A stretch of DNA of 64,000 nucleotides from UBA1756 sp045222555 (GTDB taxonomy: Bacteria > Bacteroidota > Bacteroidia > Bacteroidales > WCHB1-69), in the NCBI GenBank assembly GCA_045222555.1, contig JBGUYY010000072.1:186001-250000 (forward strand), given 5' to 3'. Both the position numbers and the translations under genes were made by a program. Below are positions 28,419-36,745 of the stretch, one piece after another; within the stretch, counting starts at the first letter, position 1; the number at the start of each line of letters is the position of its first letter. The notes below the pieces were generated by a model. That model saw nothing but the letters and a program-made list of their open reading frames with translations. It made no database searches and was not told the DNA's origin.

Positions 28419-29397
28419 TCGCACCGACAGCATCGGCGACGTGATTCTCACCCTGCCGGTGGCGGGCGAGCTGAAACGGATGTTCCCCGACATCCACATC
28501 CTTTTCCTCGGTTCCTCCTACACCCGTCCCATCGTGGCGTGCTGTCCCCATGTGGATGAGTTTGTGGACTGGACCGAAATTGGTAAGTTGTCGGATGCTG
28601 ATAAAGTGTTGGCTTTTAAAAAGATGCAGGCTGATACCATCCTCCATGTCTTTCCGCGCCCTGAGATCGCCAAATTGGCAAAGCGGGCTGGGATTCCTGT
28701 GAGGATCGGTACGTCGCATCGGGTGTATCACTGGATGACCTGTAATACGAAGGTTAACCTCTCGCGCCGTCATTCCGACCTGCACGAGTCGCAGCTGAAC
28801 CTCCAGCTGCTGAGTCCGTTAGGATATGTGCCGCTCGATAGTTTGGCGGAGGTGAGGGAGAGACTCTCGATGGTGCCGCCCGCGTTGGATGCGGAAACCC
28901 AGCGGTGGCTCGACCCCTCGCGGTTCAATCTCATCCTGCACCCCAAGTCGAAGGGCAGTGCGCGCGAGTGGGGCATCGACCATTTCTGTCAGTTGGTGGA
29001 CCTGCTGCCCGCCGACCGCTTTCACCTCTTTCTGTGCGGCACGGCAGCCGAGCGCGAGAAGATGGGGGCTTTGTTGGATAAGGTAGGGGAGAATGTGACC
29101 GACCTGTGTGGTAAACTCTCTCTCACACAATACATTGCGTTTATCGCTGCCGCTGATGCGTTGGTGGCGGCCAGCACCGGACCGTTGCACATTGCGGCGG
29201 CTGTTGGCACGCACGCTGTCGGGCTCTATCCGCCCATGCGGCCGATACATCCCGGCCGGTGGCGGCCGTTAGGCGATCATGTCAAGGTGTTCTGTGTGGA
29301 GAAGGAGTGCGAGGCGTGCCGTCACACGATGGAGTGTTCCTGCATGAAGGCCATCGCCCCCGACATGGTGGCCGCGCACCTGATGGAGTGCTTGTGA
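28384..29397 (+). CDS. Glycosyltransferase family 9 (heptosyltransferase-like)
   Basis: The 337-residue product begins with the GT9 signature RLIISRTDSIGDVILTLPVA and carries the carboxy-terminal motif ADALVAASTGPLHIAAAVGT that binds the nucleotide sugar. Enzymes of this family transfer heptose to Kdo or to heptose in the lipopolysaccharide core. The late cysteines (EKECEACRHTMECSC) are also common in this group. It starts 35 bases inside the preceding GT2 gene, so both are probably translated in a coupled way. The donor sugar is inferred, not seen. Confidence 0.88.
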   Translation: MQNITPKRLIISRTDSIGDVILTLPVAGELKRMFPDIHILFLGSSYTRPIVACCPHVDEFVDWTEIGKLSDADKVLAFKKMQADTILHVFPRPEIAKLAKRAGIPVRIGTSHRVYHWMTCNTKVNLSRRHSDLHESQLNLQLLSPLGYVPLDSLAEVRERLSMVPPALDAETQRWLDPSRFNLILHPKSKGSAREWGIDHFCQLVDLLPADRFHLFLCGTAAEREKMGALLDKVGENVTDLCGKLSLTQYIAFIAAADALVAASTGPLHIAAAVGTHAVGLYPPMRPIHPGRWRPLGDHVKVFCVEKECEACRHTMECSCMKAIAPDMVAAHLMECL

Positions 29398-29455
29398 GTC
29401 TGCGCCTGCTGGCGGCAGGTTTGCCGCGGAAGAACTGGGCGGGTGGGTAGCTTCG

Positions 29456-30250
29456 CTATTTTACAATAAATCTACATTGAGGATAGTTGGAACATCCATA
29501 AAATGTGCCATATTTGCCGTGCCGTTCAATCAAACGACCGCCACATTTCGGACAAATGCCTGAGTTGATGGTGGCATTGACCTCTCTTGCTGCATTTCTA
29601 AGGTTCTCGACATGTTGTCTGTCGCTTACCGTCTCTCTGACATCGTTCTCTTTGAGTATGGAAAGTACAGTTTGAACATCGTGATCTGTCATGCAACTGG
29701 TTCCGTATGAATAAATCAGCTCTAATAAACGGTTTTCATAGATGACATGGTGATTGCTCACTACGTTGTTCAGTAAGGCATCACCTGCAAACACAACAAT
29801 GGGTATAATTTTAATGTTGGGAAATGCAGAAAGTAGTTCTTTAATCCTATAAGCGTGTCCTAAGGATTGTTTGACTGGGTTATAAAAATGGCTCTTTGTC
29901 ACATAGGTGTATGTTTTCCACCATTTCTTAGCATACGTTACATCTGTAACGATAAGTTGAGTCCATTCTTTGCGGGTGTCATCGCCATAAATTTCACCTC
30001 GATAGTTCTTTGTCTCTATAGCGAATATCCCATACCGACTGATGACAACATGATCAATTTGTGTTGTCCCTTTTTCTGTTTTCAAAATGATGTCATGCAA
30101 GACGTGGTAATCTTCTGGTAGATGAGAAAGAATATCACGTACTATTAGCTCACCTTGTTTGCCTTTCTGCTGGGGTGAGTTGTACCACCATCTGACAATC
30201 ACAAGGCTGATGCCGACAACAAATATCAGTATGGTTAAGATTAATATCAT
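29456..30250 (-). CDS. Membrane-anchored NERD domain protein with topoisomerase-type zinc ribbon
   Basis: The product has 264 residues with the start at 30250 (MILILTILIFVVG). The next in-frame ATG, at 30313, lies inside the terminator of the upstream gene, which favours the shorter form. One membrane helix at residues about 2-20 is followed by a NERD (nuclease-related) domain: KGKQGELIVRDILSHLP, TTQIDHVVISRYGIFAIETK with the D...E-x-K pattern of restriction-type nucleases. A carboxy-terminal C4 zinc ribbon CPKCGG...GCSNYPQCRF follows, as in topoisomerase I. Function unknown; a nucleic-acid-related role at the membrane is a guess. Confidence 0.8.
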   Translation of the reverse strand: MILILTILIFVVGISLVIVRWWYNSPQQKGKQGELIVRDILSHLPEDYHVLHDIILKTEKGTTQIDHVVISRYGIFAIETKNYRGEIYGDDTRKEWTQLIVTDVTYAKKWWKTYTYVTKSHFYNPVKQSLGHAYRIKELLSAFPNIKIIPIVVFAGDALLNNVVSNHHVIYENRLLELIYSYGTSCMTDHDVQTVLSILKENDVRETVSDRQHVENLRNAAREVNATINSGICPKCGGRLIERHGKYGTFYGCSNYPQCRFIVK

Positions 30251-30303
30251 TTGGTTGATTATGGCTGAAATTTCGCGAATGTTTCGTTTGAAACGTATCG
30301 CGT

Positions 30304-30336
30304 AAAAAAGCACAGATGATTATGAATCACCTGTGC
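30304..30336 (-). terminator. Rho-independent terminator after the TRL-like lipoprotein gene
   Basis: On the minus strand an 11-bp stem (arms 30310-30320 and 30326-30336, one G-T pair) with a 5-base loop is followed by six T residues. It separates the lipoprotein gene from the NERD gene. Confidence 0.8.
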
Positions 30337-30368
30337 AATACTTGATTGTTTTCAGACAAAATATCTCA

Positions 30369-30737
30369 CTATTTAATGATTTGAATCACATCCGCTGAAA
30401 CACTTACAACAATTCTTTTTCTATTTGACGTTTGTTCCACAGCGATATTGACAATTCTAATATTACCATCTGTCACATCAATATTATCTTTCTTGATATT
30501 ATCCAACAAATCCATTTTTGCTAAATACACTAAACCCTTATCATCAGCAATACTTCCTCGCTTTGTGACTTCGGTTGCTGTGCCACAATATGTGCCAAGA
30601 TATTTGTACGATGTTTGTGACGGTATTGAAATAGTGTTTTCAAAACTTACAGGATGACCTGTGTAAATAGTTCTACAAGAACTAAATGTCAATGTAACTA
30701 ATAAGGCACAAAGAATAGCAAATACAATTTTTTTCAT
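30369..30737 (-). CDS. Small TRL-like lipoprotein
   Basis: The 122-residue product starts at 30737 (MKKIVFAILCALLV) and has a lipobox (FSSC) near residue 20. The mature part includes TGHPVSFENTISIP and YLGTYCGTATEVTKRGSIAD, the look of the TRL-like family of small lipoproteins found in Bacteroidetes and spirochaetes. The function is unknown. A minus-strand -7 box at 30920-30927 would give a leader of about 180 bases, unusually long for this window. A good terminator follows. Confidence 0.65.
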   Translation of the reverse strand: MKKIVFAILCALLVTLTFSSCRTIYTGHPVSFENTISIPSQTSYKYLGTYCGTATEVTKRGSIADDKGLVYLAKMDLLDNIKKDNIDVTDGNIRIVNIAVEQTSNRKRIVVSVSADVIQIIK

Positions 30738-31016
30738 TGTTCGTTCCCTATTACGTGTCGGGCACAACTTTTTATACTCCTCAGTACCTTAGGATGTTTA
30801 TGTACAAAAGAAGCGTGGTACTGAATCACTACACTTTAATCCTGCATTTTTTTTGCACAAGTTAAGCGAAACGCTTCGTTATTCAATAATTAGGTTTGAA
30901 TGCCCACTCAAACCAGCCACAAAAATACAAAATTTTCTTTCACACCAGCCATTCGGCACAGGAATTTATCAGCATGATGCCACGATGTATTAAATTGTGA
31001 ATCATCGTAAACATAA
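30738..31016 (-). other. Long leader or intergenic region upstream of the TRL-like gene
   Basis: These 279 bases hold no gene. A minus-strand -7 box (TATTTTTG) lies at 30920-30927. Downstream of it, before the gene, are a small palindrome AAGCGTTTCGCTT and an A-rich run. I see no known riboswitch or tRNA. A small open frame reading MIQQIFNFFAK on the plus strand starts at 31020, but it is the complement of the coding-like stretch at 31017-31142. Confidence 0.4.
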
Positions 31017-31142
31017 TTAATGATTCAACAAATTTTCAATTTCTTCGCAAAATTGAGAATAAGAATTTACACTTTCGCGAGCTTTCTTCAAGTGCTTGAT
31101 GTCATCCTCAAGGTTTTCCCCGTGGTTTGCATAGAGACTTAC
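31017..31142 (-). other. Coding-like -1 frame extension of the lipoprotein gene
   Basis: Reading the minus strand one base back at the slippery run (six A then G, plus-strand 31143-31148 and 31142) gives 41 residues and a stop. These include ENLEDDIKHLKKARESVNSY and end EEIENLLNH. The charged, helix-forming composition and the sense codons look like real coding sequence. It is either the product of programmed -1 frameshifting, or the tail of a gene broken by a one-base change or sequencing error in the A run. Confidence 0.55.
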
Positions 31143-32005
31143 TTTTTTCTAATGGCATTCCATCTTTCCTTCATATCCTTTTCATATATTGCCTTGTTGT
31201 ATGAATAGCCAACTGGGTCGCTCGCCGACATCTCCATCGTAAAGAAAACATATTGCGGGTCGTAATCCAAATAGATTTGCTTAACCTCGTTCGTGATCAC
31301 GGAAAAATCAATGGATTCCCCTTCTTTCCAGGGATGGGATTCTGATACCTCTTTTTTCAGAACCTTATTATTTTTGTAGTAACTATTGGAGACCTCTTCG
31401 GTCTTGTTCTCGAAAATCACCTTCAAACTACCGCTCAAATCAGCGTGACTGATGGACTTCCCCGTATGATTGACCACTTTCCCTTGTATCTTGTATGATA
31501 CTCCTGTGTTCGACAACTTCAAGGTGTCTGCGGTTACACTTGTGATCTTGAACGGGGCATTTTTATCCAAACGGGAGTGACCATATTCCCTTGATTTGTA
31601 ATCCTTTTGGTTTAGGTGCATAACTGTTTTTTCTTTGATATTCACTTCCCAAAAGTGTCCCCAATCCTCTTCGTTTACAAAACCCACTTGATATACATTC
31701 TTTGTGACCGTTGCCTCTGCTGTCCAATGAAATTTCTCATTTGGATGCTGTTCCGCTACCATATTGGCAAAATCCAGCCATGTTGATGTCTCGTAGTCCA
31801 GCCCGTACATAGATAAGCTCGCCTTGATTATCAATTGAGACAACATATTGTCAGCGTCTCCGAACTGGCTGGCAAATCCTAGGTCTAACTGCATCTTGGT
31901 CTCTTGACAGATTTTGATTGCCTCTTGTTCCCTCTTCGATTCACAGGAACAGATAAGTATTATGCAGCAAAGTAACAGTGGAATGATTGCAAATCTTTTT
32001 TTCAT
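31139..32005 (-). CDS. Lipoprotein of unknown function, possible frameshift at its end
   Basis: The 288-residue product starts MKKRFAIIPLLL and has a lipobox (ILICSC) near residue 20. The carboxy half contains a beta-rich segment of FxLYD type (GVSYKIQGKVVNHTGKSISH, then SLKVIFENKTEEV). The zero-frame ends K-K-stop: the last codons are AAA AAG followed by TAA, giving the heptamer A AAA AAG directly before the stop. In the -1 frame translation would go on for 41 more codons (31142 to 31017). Whether the true product is the short or the long form cannot be settled here. A -7 box lies at 32127-32134. Confidence 0.6.
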   Translation of the reverse strand: MKKRFAIIPLLLCCIILICSCESKREQEAIKICQETKMQLDLGFASQFGDADNMLSQLIIKASLSMYGLDYETSTWLDFANMVAEQHPNEKFHWTAEATVTKNVYQVGFVNEEDWGHFWEVNIKEKTVMHLNQKDYKSREYGHSRLDKNAPFKITSVTADTLKLSNTGVSYKIQGKVVNHTGKSISHADLSGSLKVIFENKTEEVSNSYYKNNKVLKKEVSESHPWKEGESIDFSVITNEVKQIYLDYDPQYVFFTMEMSASDPVGYSYNKAIYEKDMKERWNAIRKK

Positions 32006-32126
32006 AATTATTGGATGTGTATTTATCCTTTATTCGTCATATACTCGAATGTGACAGATTATTTGTTTTTAGTCTATGTCCTTTTTACATATCTGCATTG
32101 CGTTTGTTGTGCTTCAGGAACCGCCG

Positions 32127-32134
32127 CAAAAGTA
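32127..32134 (-). promoter_or_regulatory. -7 promoter box for the 31139-32005 lipoprotein gene
   Basis: Minus strand TACTTTTG matches TAnnTTTG; the leader would be about 115 bases. Confidence 0.4.
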
Positions 32135-32155
32135 CGACTTTAACATTTTAGAGAA

Positions 32156-32617
32156 CTACATGTCCCCTGACCAGCCGTGCCCTAAATCCCAATGCTCGTC
32201 GTAAACGAACTCAAAATAGGGGAGTGAAAACTCTTTTTCCAACAACTCCGTCAGTTCATCTTGAATGGGGTCGGCCCAATGCCCGACAAGCACAATGAAC
32301 TTGTCGATGTTCCATGCCACCCTGCCACGGGGAATCTGTGTGTAGTCGCCTTTGAATTTGGTCTCTTCGTGTGTGGCTTGCGCACGAAAAAACTCTTTGG
32401 CCCATATCTGGCGGTGCAATTTCGGATAGTTGATGAAAGGGAGTCCCTTCTCAGCGGCCTCTTCTACCATCTTAGGGGTGATTTCTTGTTTGCAAACCCC
32501 AAAGAAGGCCTTGTCGTTCATGTCGTACCAAAAAATACCGACGCACGGCATCTGTTCGTCAAATGCTTTCATGCTCTGCATCTGTGCGTCATGCTCTTCG
32601 CTGGTTAATTCGTTCAT
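32156..32617 (-). CDS. Conserved-looking cytoplasmic protein of unknown function
   Basis: The 153-residue product is started at the ATG at 32617 (MNELTSEEHDAQM) because a -7 box lies just upstream (32641-32648) and longer readings pass through that box. It has no signal peptide or membrane helix and is rich in aromatic and acidic residues (for example MPCVGIFWYDMNDKAFFGV, PRGRVAWNIDKFIVLVGHW). I do not recognise the family. It is monocistronic or precedes nothing on this strand, since the next gene downstream has its own promoter. Confidence 0.55.
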   Translation of the reverse strand: MNELTSEEHDAQMQSMKAFDEQMPCVGIFWYDMNDKAFFGVCKQEITPKMVEEAAEKGLPFINYPKLHRQIWAKEFFRAQATHEETKFKGDYTQIPRGRVAWNIDKFIVLVGHWADPIQDELTELLEKEFSLPYFEFVYDEHWDLGHGWSGDM

Positions 32618-32640
32618 GATTCGCTTCCAAAATTTGTTGG

Positions 32641-32648
32641 CAAAAATA
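32641..32648 (-). promoter_or_regulatory. -7 promoter box for the 32156-32617 gene
   Basis: Minus strand TATTTTTG matches TAnnTTTG, 23 bases before the start at 32617. Confidence 0.4.
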
Positions 32649-32700
32649 GTGAAAAAAATGATATGGAGCGAGGTGAGTTTTCCGCAGCGGCACCTCACGC

Positions 32701-33219
32701 CTATATCCTCCCGAAGCCGTGCTCCCGTTCCACCACTTTCGTCAAGGCCGACTCCAACTGCCCGATGTCTTCCCATGTCCAGCCAAGACCGCCTTTGCAA
32801 ATCACAATCCTTTTTCCGCTTTTGGGAAAAATCCGCAGCCGGTCAAGACTATGTCCTCCCCAATACACGTCCCAGGTCATCCCTTCAAATGGAATGACAG
32901 TCTTCAGCTGGCGATTCCCTATGGTATAATGGTTTACCCTGATTTCCTGTTTGATATAATCTACATAAACCACATCTGCCAAACTTCCCTTGTTGAGAAA
33001 AGAATAGAAAGGGGTCATCAACAAGCCAATCCCGCCACATACCAGCACCCAACCCCAACCTAAAAAGTGCTTTCCAACATCCATGATAATGCCTCCCAGA
33101 AAAGGCACCCCGGCAAAAAACAAAAAGAGTGGGATAAACCGTATCCAAAACCGGAACACGATGGAATGCTTCCGCTTACTCCTTTTGATAACCCTGACGT
33201 ACTGTGGATAATCTGCCAT
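32701..33219 (-). CDS. Small membrane protein of unknown function
   Basis: The 172-residue product has two predicted membrane helices (IPLFLFFAGVPFLGGIIM and GWGWVLVCGGIGLLMTPFY, roughly residues 29-46 and 54-73). A soluble carboxy-terminal part follows (VYVDYIKQEIRVNHYTIGNR, then TWEDIGQLESALTKVVE), as in membrane-tethered PH-like proteins. No family is recognised with confidence. It lies between the 32156 gene and a repeat tract, on the minus strand. Confidence 0.55.
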   Translation of the reverse strand: MADYPQYVRVIKRSKRKHSIVFRFWIRFIPLFLFFAGVPFLGGIIMDVGKHFLGWGWVLVCGGIGLLMTPFYSFLNKGSLADVVYVDYIKQEIRVNHYTIGNRQLKTVIPFEGMTWDVYWGGHSLDRLRIFPKSGKRIVICKGGLGWTWEDIGQLESALTKVVEREHGFGRI

Positions 33220-33240
33220 CTATATTACGATTGAAAAACT

Positions 33241-33310
33241 TCTCTCTCCTAAATCTCTCAACTCTCAACTTTCAATTTTCAATTCTCAGTTTTCCATTTT
33301 CAATTCTCAC
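33241..33310. repeat. Intergenic CAATTTTC/CTCAA repeat tract, copy 3
   Basis: A 70-base pyrimidine-rich tract built from units such as CTCTCAACTCTCAA and TTTTCAATTCTCA. It overlaps the last codons of rluA by a few bases and runs on beyond its stop. Confidence 0.6.
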
Positions 33311-33984
33311 CTCCCCACAATCTTCTCCATCTCTCCCGACAGCGGCGCGGTTACCTCCACGATTTCGTGCCGCACGGGGTGCTCGAACCGTACACGATAG
33401 GAATGTAGCGAGATGGAACCATCGCGGTTGGAGCGTTTCGCCCCGTACTTCAAATCCCCCTTGATGATGCAGCCGTGCGCCGCCAGCTGCGCCCGTATCT
33501 GGTGGTGGCGTCCCGTGTACAGCTCCACCTCCAACAAGGTGTAGTTGGTCAGCGTGCGTACCACGCGGTAGGCCAGTTCCGCCTCCACATATCCGGGCTT
33601 CGCGGTGGGGGAGACCGCCGTCTTGTTGGTGCGCTCGTCCTTCTTTACATAATCTACCAGCTTCTGCTCGGGTACCTCTGGCGCTTTCTCCACTAAGGCC
33701 CAGTAGATCTTGCTGATATGGCGCTCTTTCACCAGCTCGTTCATTCGGGCTAATGCTTTGGAGGTCTTGGCAAAGATGACCGCCCCGCTCACCGGCCGGT
33801 CGATGCGATGCACGAGGCCGCAGAATACATTGCCCGGCTTGTTGTAACGCTCTTTCAGGTACTGCCGCACCTCCTCCACCAGCGGAATGTCGCCGGTCTT
33901 GTCGCCCTGCACGATTTCTCCCGCCAGCTTGTTGACGATGATCAGATGGTTGTCTTCGAAAAGAATGCGGTCGGCCAACGACAT
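33307..33984 (-). CDS. RluA-family pseudouridine synthase
   Basis: The enzyme converts uridine to pseudouridine in rRNA or tRNA. The 225-residue product has the catalytic aspartate motif GLVHRIDRPVSGAVIFAK, the upstream VNKLAGEIVQGD, and the later YTGRHHQIRAQLAAHG. It lacks an S4 domain, like the RluC-minus/TruC short forms, so the target is not assigned. Its ATG shares one base with the stop of panB (TAATG), indicating translational coupling. Confidence 0.9.
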   Translation of the reverse strand: MSLADRILFEDNHLIIVNKLAGEIVQGDKTGDIPLVEEVRQYLKERYNKPGNVFCGLVHRIDRPVSGAVIFAKTSKALARMNELVKERHISKIYWALVEKAPEVPEQKLVDYVKKDERTNKTAVSPTAKPGYVEAELAYRVVRTLTNYTLLEVELYTGRHHQIRAQLAAHGCIIKGDLKYGAKRSNRDGSISLHSYRVRFEHPVRHEIVEVTAPLSGEMEKIVGR

Positions 33985-34805
33985 TAATACTGCTCTTTTT
34001 CGTTGGGGAAGTCCATGTTTTTCACATCCTCAATATAGTTGCCCACCGAGCGGATGATTTCCTCGCTGAGGTTGTGGTATCTTCTCAGGAAACGGGGGGA
34101 GAACTGCTGGGTGATGCCGAGCATGTCGTGCAGCACCAATACCTGTCCGCTGGTGGCGTTGCCGGCTCCGATGCCGATGGTGGGAACGTGAACCGCTTCC
34201 GTCACCTTCTTGGCGACCTCGGCGGGAATTTTCTCTAACACGATGGAGAAACAGCCGTATTTTTCCAACTGCTGGGCATCGTAGAGCAACTTCTCAGCCT
34301 CCTCCTCTTCGGTGGCGCGTACGGCGTAGGTGCCGAACTTGTTGATAGACTGCGGGGTAAGCCCCAGGTGCCCCATGACGGGGATGCCGGCGCAGATGAT
34401 ACGCTCGATGGATTCGCGAATCTCTTCGCCGCCCTCCAACTTGATGGCATCGGCGCCCGACTCCTTCATGATGCGGATCGCCGAGTGCAGGGCCTCTTTC
34501 GAGTTGCCCTGGTAGGTGCCGAAGGGCAGGTCCACCACCACCAATGCGCGTTCCACCGCCCGCACTACGGAGGCGGCATGGTAAATCATCGCGTCGAGGG
34601 TGATGGGAAGGGTGGTTTTGTAACCGGCCATGACGTTGGCTGCCGAGTCGCCAACCAAAATCACATCGATTTTCGCCATGTCCAAAAGCTTGGCCAATGA
34701 GTAGTCGTAGGCGGTGAGCATGGCGATTTTCTCACCTTGGTCGCGCATGCGCTGCAAGATGTTAGTGGTTACCTTCTGAACATCTTGGTATAAATATCCT
34801 GACAT
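33984..34805 (-). CDS. panB: 3-methyl-2-oxobutanoate hydroxymethyltransferase
   Basis: PanB makes ketopantoate from 2-oxoisovalerate and methylene-tetrahydrofolate, the first step of pantothenate and coenzyme A synthesis. The 273-residue product has the TIM-barrel motifs MLTAYDYSLAKLLD, VGDSAANVMAGYKTTLPITL, DLPFGTYQG, MGHLGLTPQSIN, the catalytic glutamate in VLEKIPAEVA, and TIGIGAG. The length is normal. It is 8 bases downstream of the membrane GT2 and coupled to the pseudouridine synthase gene. panC and panD are not in the window. Confidence 0.97.
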   Translation of the reverse strand: MSGYLYQDVQKVTTNILQRMRDQGEKIAMLTAYDYSLAKLLDMAKIDVILVGDSAANVMAGYKTTLPITLDAMIYHAASVVRAVERALVVVDLPFGTYQGNSKEALHSAIRIMKESGADAIKLEGGEEIRESIERIICAGIPVMGHLGLTPQSINKFGTYAVRATEEEEAEKLLYDAQQLEKYGCFSIVLEKIPAEVAKKVTEAVHVPTIGIGAGNATSGQVLVLHDMLGITQQFSPRFLRRYHNLSEEIIRSVGNYIEDVKNMDFPNEKEQY

Positions 34806-34813
34806 ATTGGGGA

Positions 34814-35767
34814 TTATTGTATGGTTGTTTCAATCAGATATTTGTCGCGTTTCGGGTTGCTGTTGGAAATCAGCTCGCCGATGAAGCCCGCAAGGAAGAG
34901 CTGGCAGCCGATAACCACCGCCAACAGGGCGAGGTAAAACAGCGGCTGGTCGGTCACCTGACGGAACAATTCACCATTGTGCATCAGGATGAGTTTCTTT
35001 GCAATGAGGCAGATGACGATGATGATGCCCGCGAGGAAGGAGACACTGCCCCATAAGCCGAAAAAGTGCATGGGCTGTTTCCCGAATTTTTTGGTGAAGG
35101 TGAGCGTTATCAGGTCGAGGTAGCCGTTTACGAAGCGGTTCCAGCCGAACTTGGAGGTGCCGTATTTGCGTTTCTGGTGATGTACCACTTTCTCGCCAAT
35201 CTTAGTGAAGCCCGCCCATTTGGCGATGACGGGGATGTAGCGGTGCATCTCGCTGTAAATCTCAATGTTTTTCACCACATCCTTGCGGTAGGCTTTCAGT
35301 CCGCAGTTGAAGTCGTGGAGTTTGATTTTAGAGATGTGCCGTGTGGTGGCGTTGAAGAGTTTCGACGGGATGTTTTTCAGCATCACATTGTCGTATCTCT
35401 TCTTCTTCCATCCCGACACTACATCGTAACCCTCCACAGTGATCATGTGGTACAGTTCGGGAATCTCGTCGGGACTGTCCTGCAGGTCGGCATCCATGGT
35501 GATGACCACGTCGCCCTCGCAGGCGGCAAAGGCTGTGTTGAGGGCCGCCGACTTGCCGTAGTTGGTGCGGAATTTGATGCCCTTGATGTTCGGGTTCTTT
35601 TCGTGCAATTGTTCCACCACTTTCCACGAGCCGTCGGTGGAACCATCGTCCACCATCAGGATTTCGTAGCTCAGCGATTGTTCGGTCACAACGCGTTCAA
35701 TCCATGCTGCCAATTCGGGCAGTGATTCCTCTTCATTGTATAATGGGATAATGACGGACAGGTTCAT
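34814..35767 (-). CDS. Membrane-bound glycosyltransferase family 2 (dolichol/undecaprenyl-phosphate mannosyl- or glucosyltransferase-like)
   Basis: The product has 317 residues with the start at 35767 (MNLSVIIPLYNEEESLPELA). The cytoplasmic GT2 domain has ILMVDDGSTDGSWKVVEQLH and the DxD motif in TMDADLQDSPDEIPEL. Two carboxy-terminal helices (SFLAGIIIVICLIAKKLI and FYLALLAVVIGCQLFLAGFI) follow. This is the GtrB/DPM1-like family that charges polyprenyl phosphate with a sugar at the inner membrane. It sits directly between the DUF4199 gene and panB (8 bases), an arrangement common in Bacteroidales. Longer readings upstream of 35767 enter the DUF4199 gene. Confidence 0.9.
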   Translation of the reverse strand: MNLSVIIPLYNEEESLPELAAWIERVVTEQSLSYEILMVDDGSTDGSWKVVEQLHEKNPNIKGIKFRTNYGKSAALNTAFAACEGDVVITMDADLQDSPDEIPELYHMITVEGYDVVSGWKKKRYDNVMLKNIPSKLFNATTRHISKIKLHDFNCGLKAYRKDVVKNIEIYSEMHRYIPVIAKWAGFTKIGEKVVHHQKRKYGTSKFGWNRFVNGYLDLITLTFTKKFGKQPMHFFGLWGSVSFLAGIIIVICLIAKKLILMHNGELFRQVTDQPLFYLALLAVVIGCQLFLAGFIGELISNSNPKRDKYLIETTIQ

Positions 35768-35783
35768 AACGGATGGTATTGGT

Positions 35784-36734
35784 TTATTTCTTCTCGACAG
35801 GGTTCTCTTCACTGCCGGATTCTGTTGTTTCGGGTTCTGTGCTCTCTTCGGGGGTATAGCCTTCACTCATCGGGTCGTTGCCGTTGCGCGTACAGACGGT
35901 CTTTTCTTTCCGATAGAGGAAGAGTGCGACGAAGATGTTGATCATCAATCCGTAGAGAAGTACGGCGATGGTGGTGATGAAAGCGGCTGCGCTCACCGAG
36001 TGGTACTGCGGGAGCGGCCGGTTGTTGCGACGCTGCAGCCACACCGGGTTTTCGGCCATTGAGTCGCGGGCGTTCTCCACGGCCTCGAGGCTGTAGTTGG
36101 TGATTTCGGGATTGTTGCTTCGCATTGAAAAAAGCGTGGTCCGCAGCTGCTGGTCGGCACGGATGTCGAACGTGTCAAGTCGCAGCAGTGCGCTGTCGTG
36201 GCGGTAAAGTACGGTGAGTTCCTTCTCATATCGCTGGAGGATAGCCACCACGCCGCTGTCGGCTTTCAGACGCAGCGAGTCGGGAACGGCCATCGTATTC
36301 AGCTCTTTCCTTGCAATCCGCTTGAGGTCGCTGTGGTACTGCTTCAGCTCTGCCGTGGTAATGGTGTCCTGCTGCACGGCCTTGGTCGCCGCTTCGATGT
36401 TGCGCTGGTTGATGTTCTCCACGCCGTTTTTGTCAATAACAGAAAGATGCAGCAGCATGTAAATGGCAAGGATGATGTAGCCGATGAAAACAATGCAGCA
36501 GCCGATGCCGAAGGCTTTTTGGAATTTGATGAGACCGTCCTGCACGTTGTCGCGGATGTCGCGGATAGCCATGTAAAGGCATCCTACAATCGCCAGCACC
36601 TGCAGCAGGTCTTTTACGGGACCGAAGGGGTATCCGGTTTGAAGTGCAAAAAAGCCTAGTAGATTAATGACAGAAAGCCCTGCTCCAAGCAGGGCTCCCC
36701 ATTTGATGATAGTGATGAATTTCGTTTTTTTCAT
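35784..36734 (-). CDS. DUF4199 membrane protein
   Basis: The 316-residue product has four predicted membrane helices: two at about residues 10-55 (IIKWGALLGAGLSVINLLGF), one near residues 75-95 (AFGIGCCIVFIGYIILAIYM) and one near 250-272 (AAAFITTIAVLLYGLMINIF). A long soluble helical part lies before the last one and an acidic tail follows it. This is the layout of DUF4199, whose function is unknown. It is usually found just upstream of the GT2 gene, as here (16-base gap), and follows the PpiD-like gene after 11 bases. Confidence 0.8.
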   Translation of the reverse strand: MKKTKFITIIKWGALLGAGLSVINLLGFFALQTGYPFGPVKDLLQVLAIVGCLYMAIRDIRDNVQDGLIKFQKAFGIGCCIVFIGYIILAIYMLLHLSVIDKNGVENINQRNIEAATKAVQQDTITTAELKQYHSDLKRIARKELNTMAVPDSLRLKADSGVVAILQRYEKELTVLYRHDSALLRLDTFDIRADQQLRTTLFSMRSNNPEITNYSLEAVENARDSMAENPVWLQRRNNRPLPQYHSVSAAAFITTIAVLLYGLMINIFVALFLYRKEKTVCTRNGNDPMSEGYTPEESTEPETTESGSEENPVEKK

Positions 36735-36745
36735 CAGTCGGATGG

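Noticed and set aside
29398..29455. Terminator between the convergent GT9 and NERD genes
   Set aside because: Only a 5-bp CCTGC/GCAGG stem without a T tract is present.
31020..31208. Small plus-strand open frame before the lipoprotein gene's end
   Set aside because: It is the complement of the coding-like -1 frame extension at 31017-31142, which explains why it is open.
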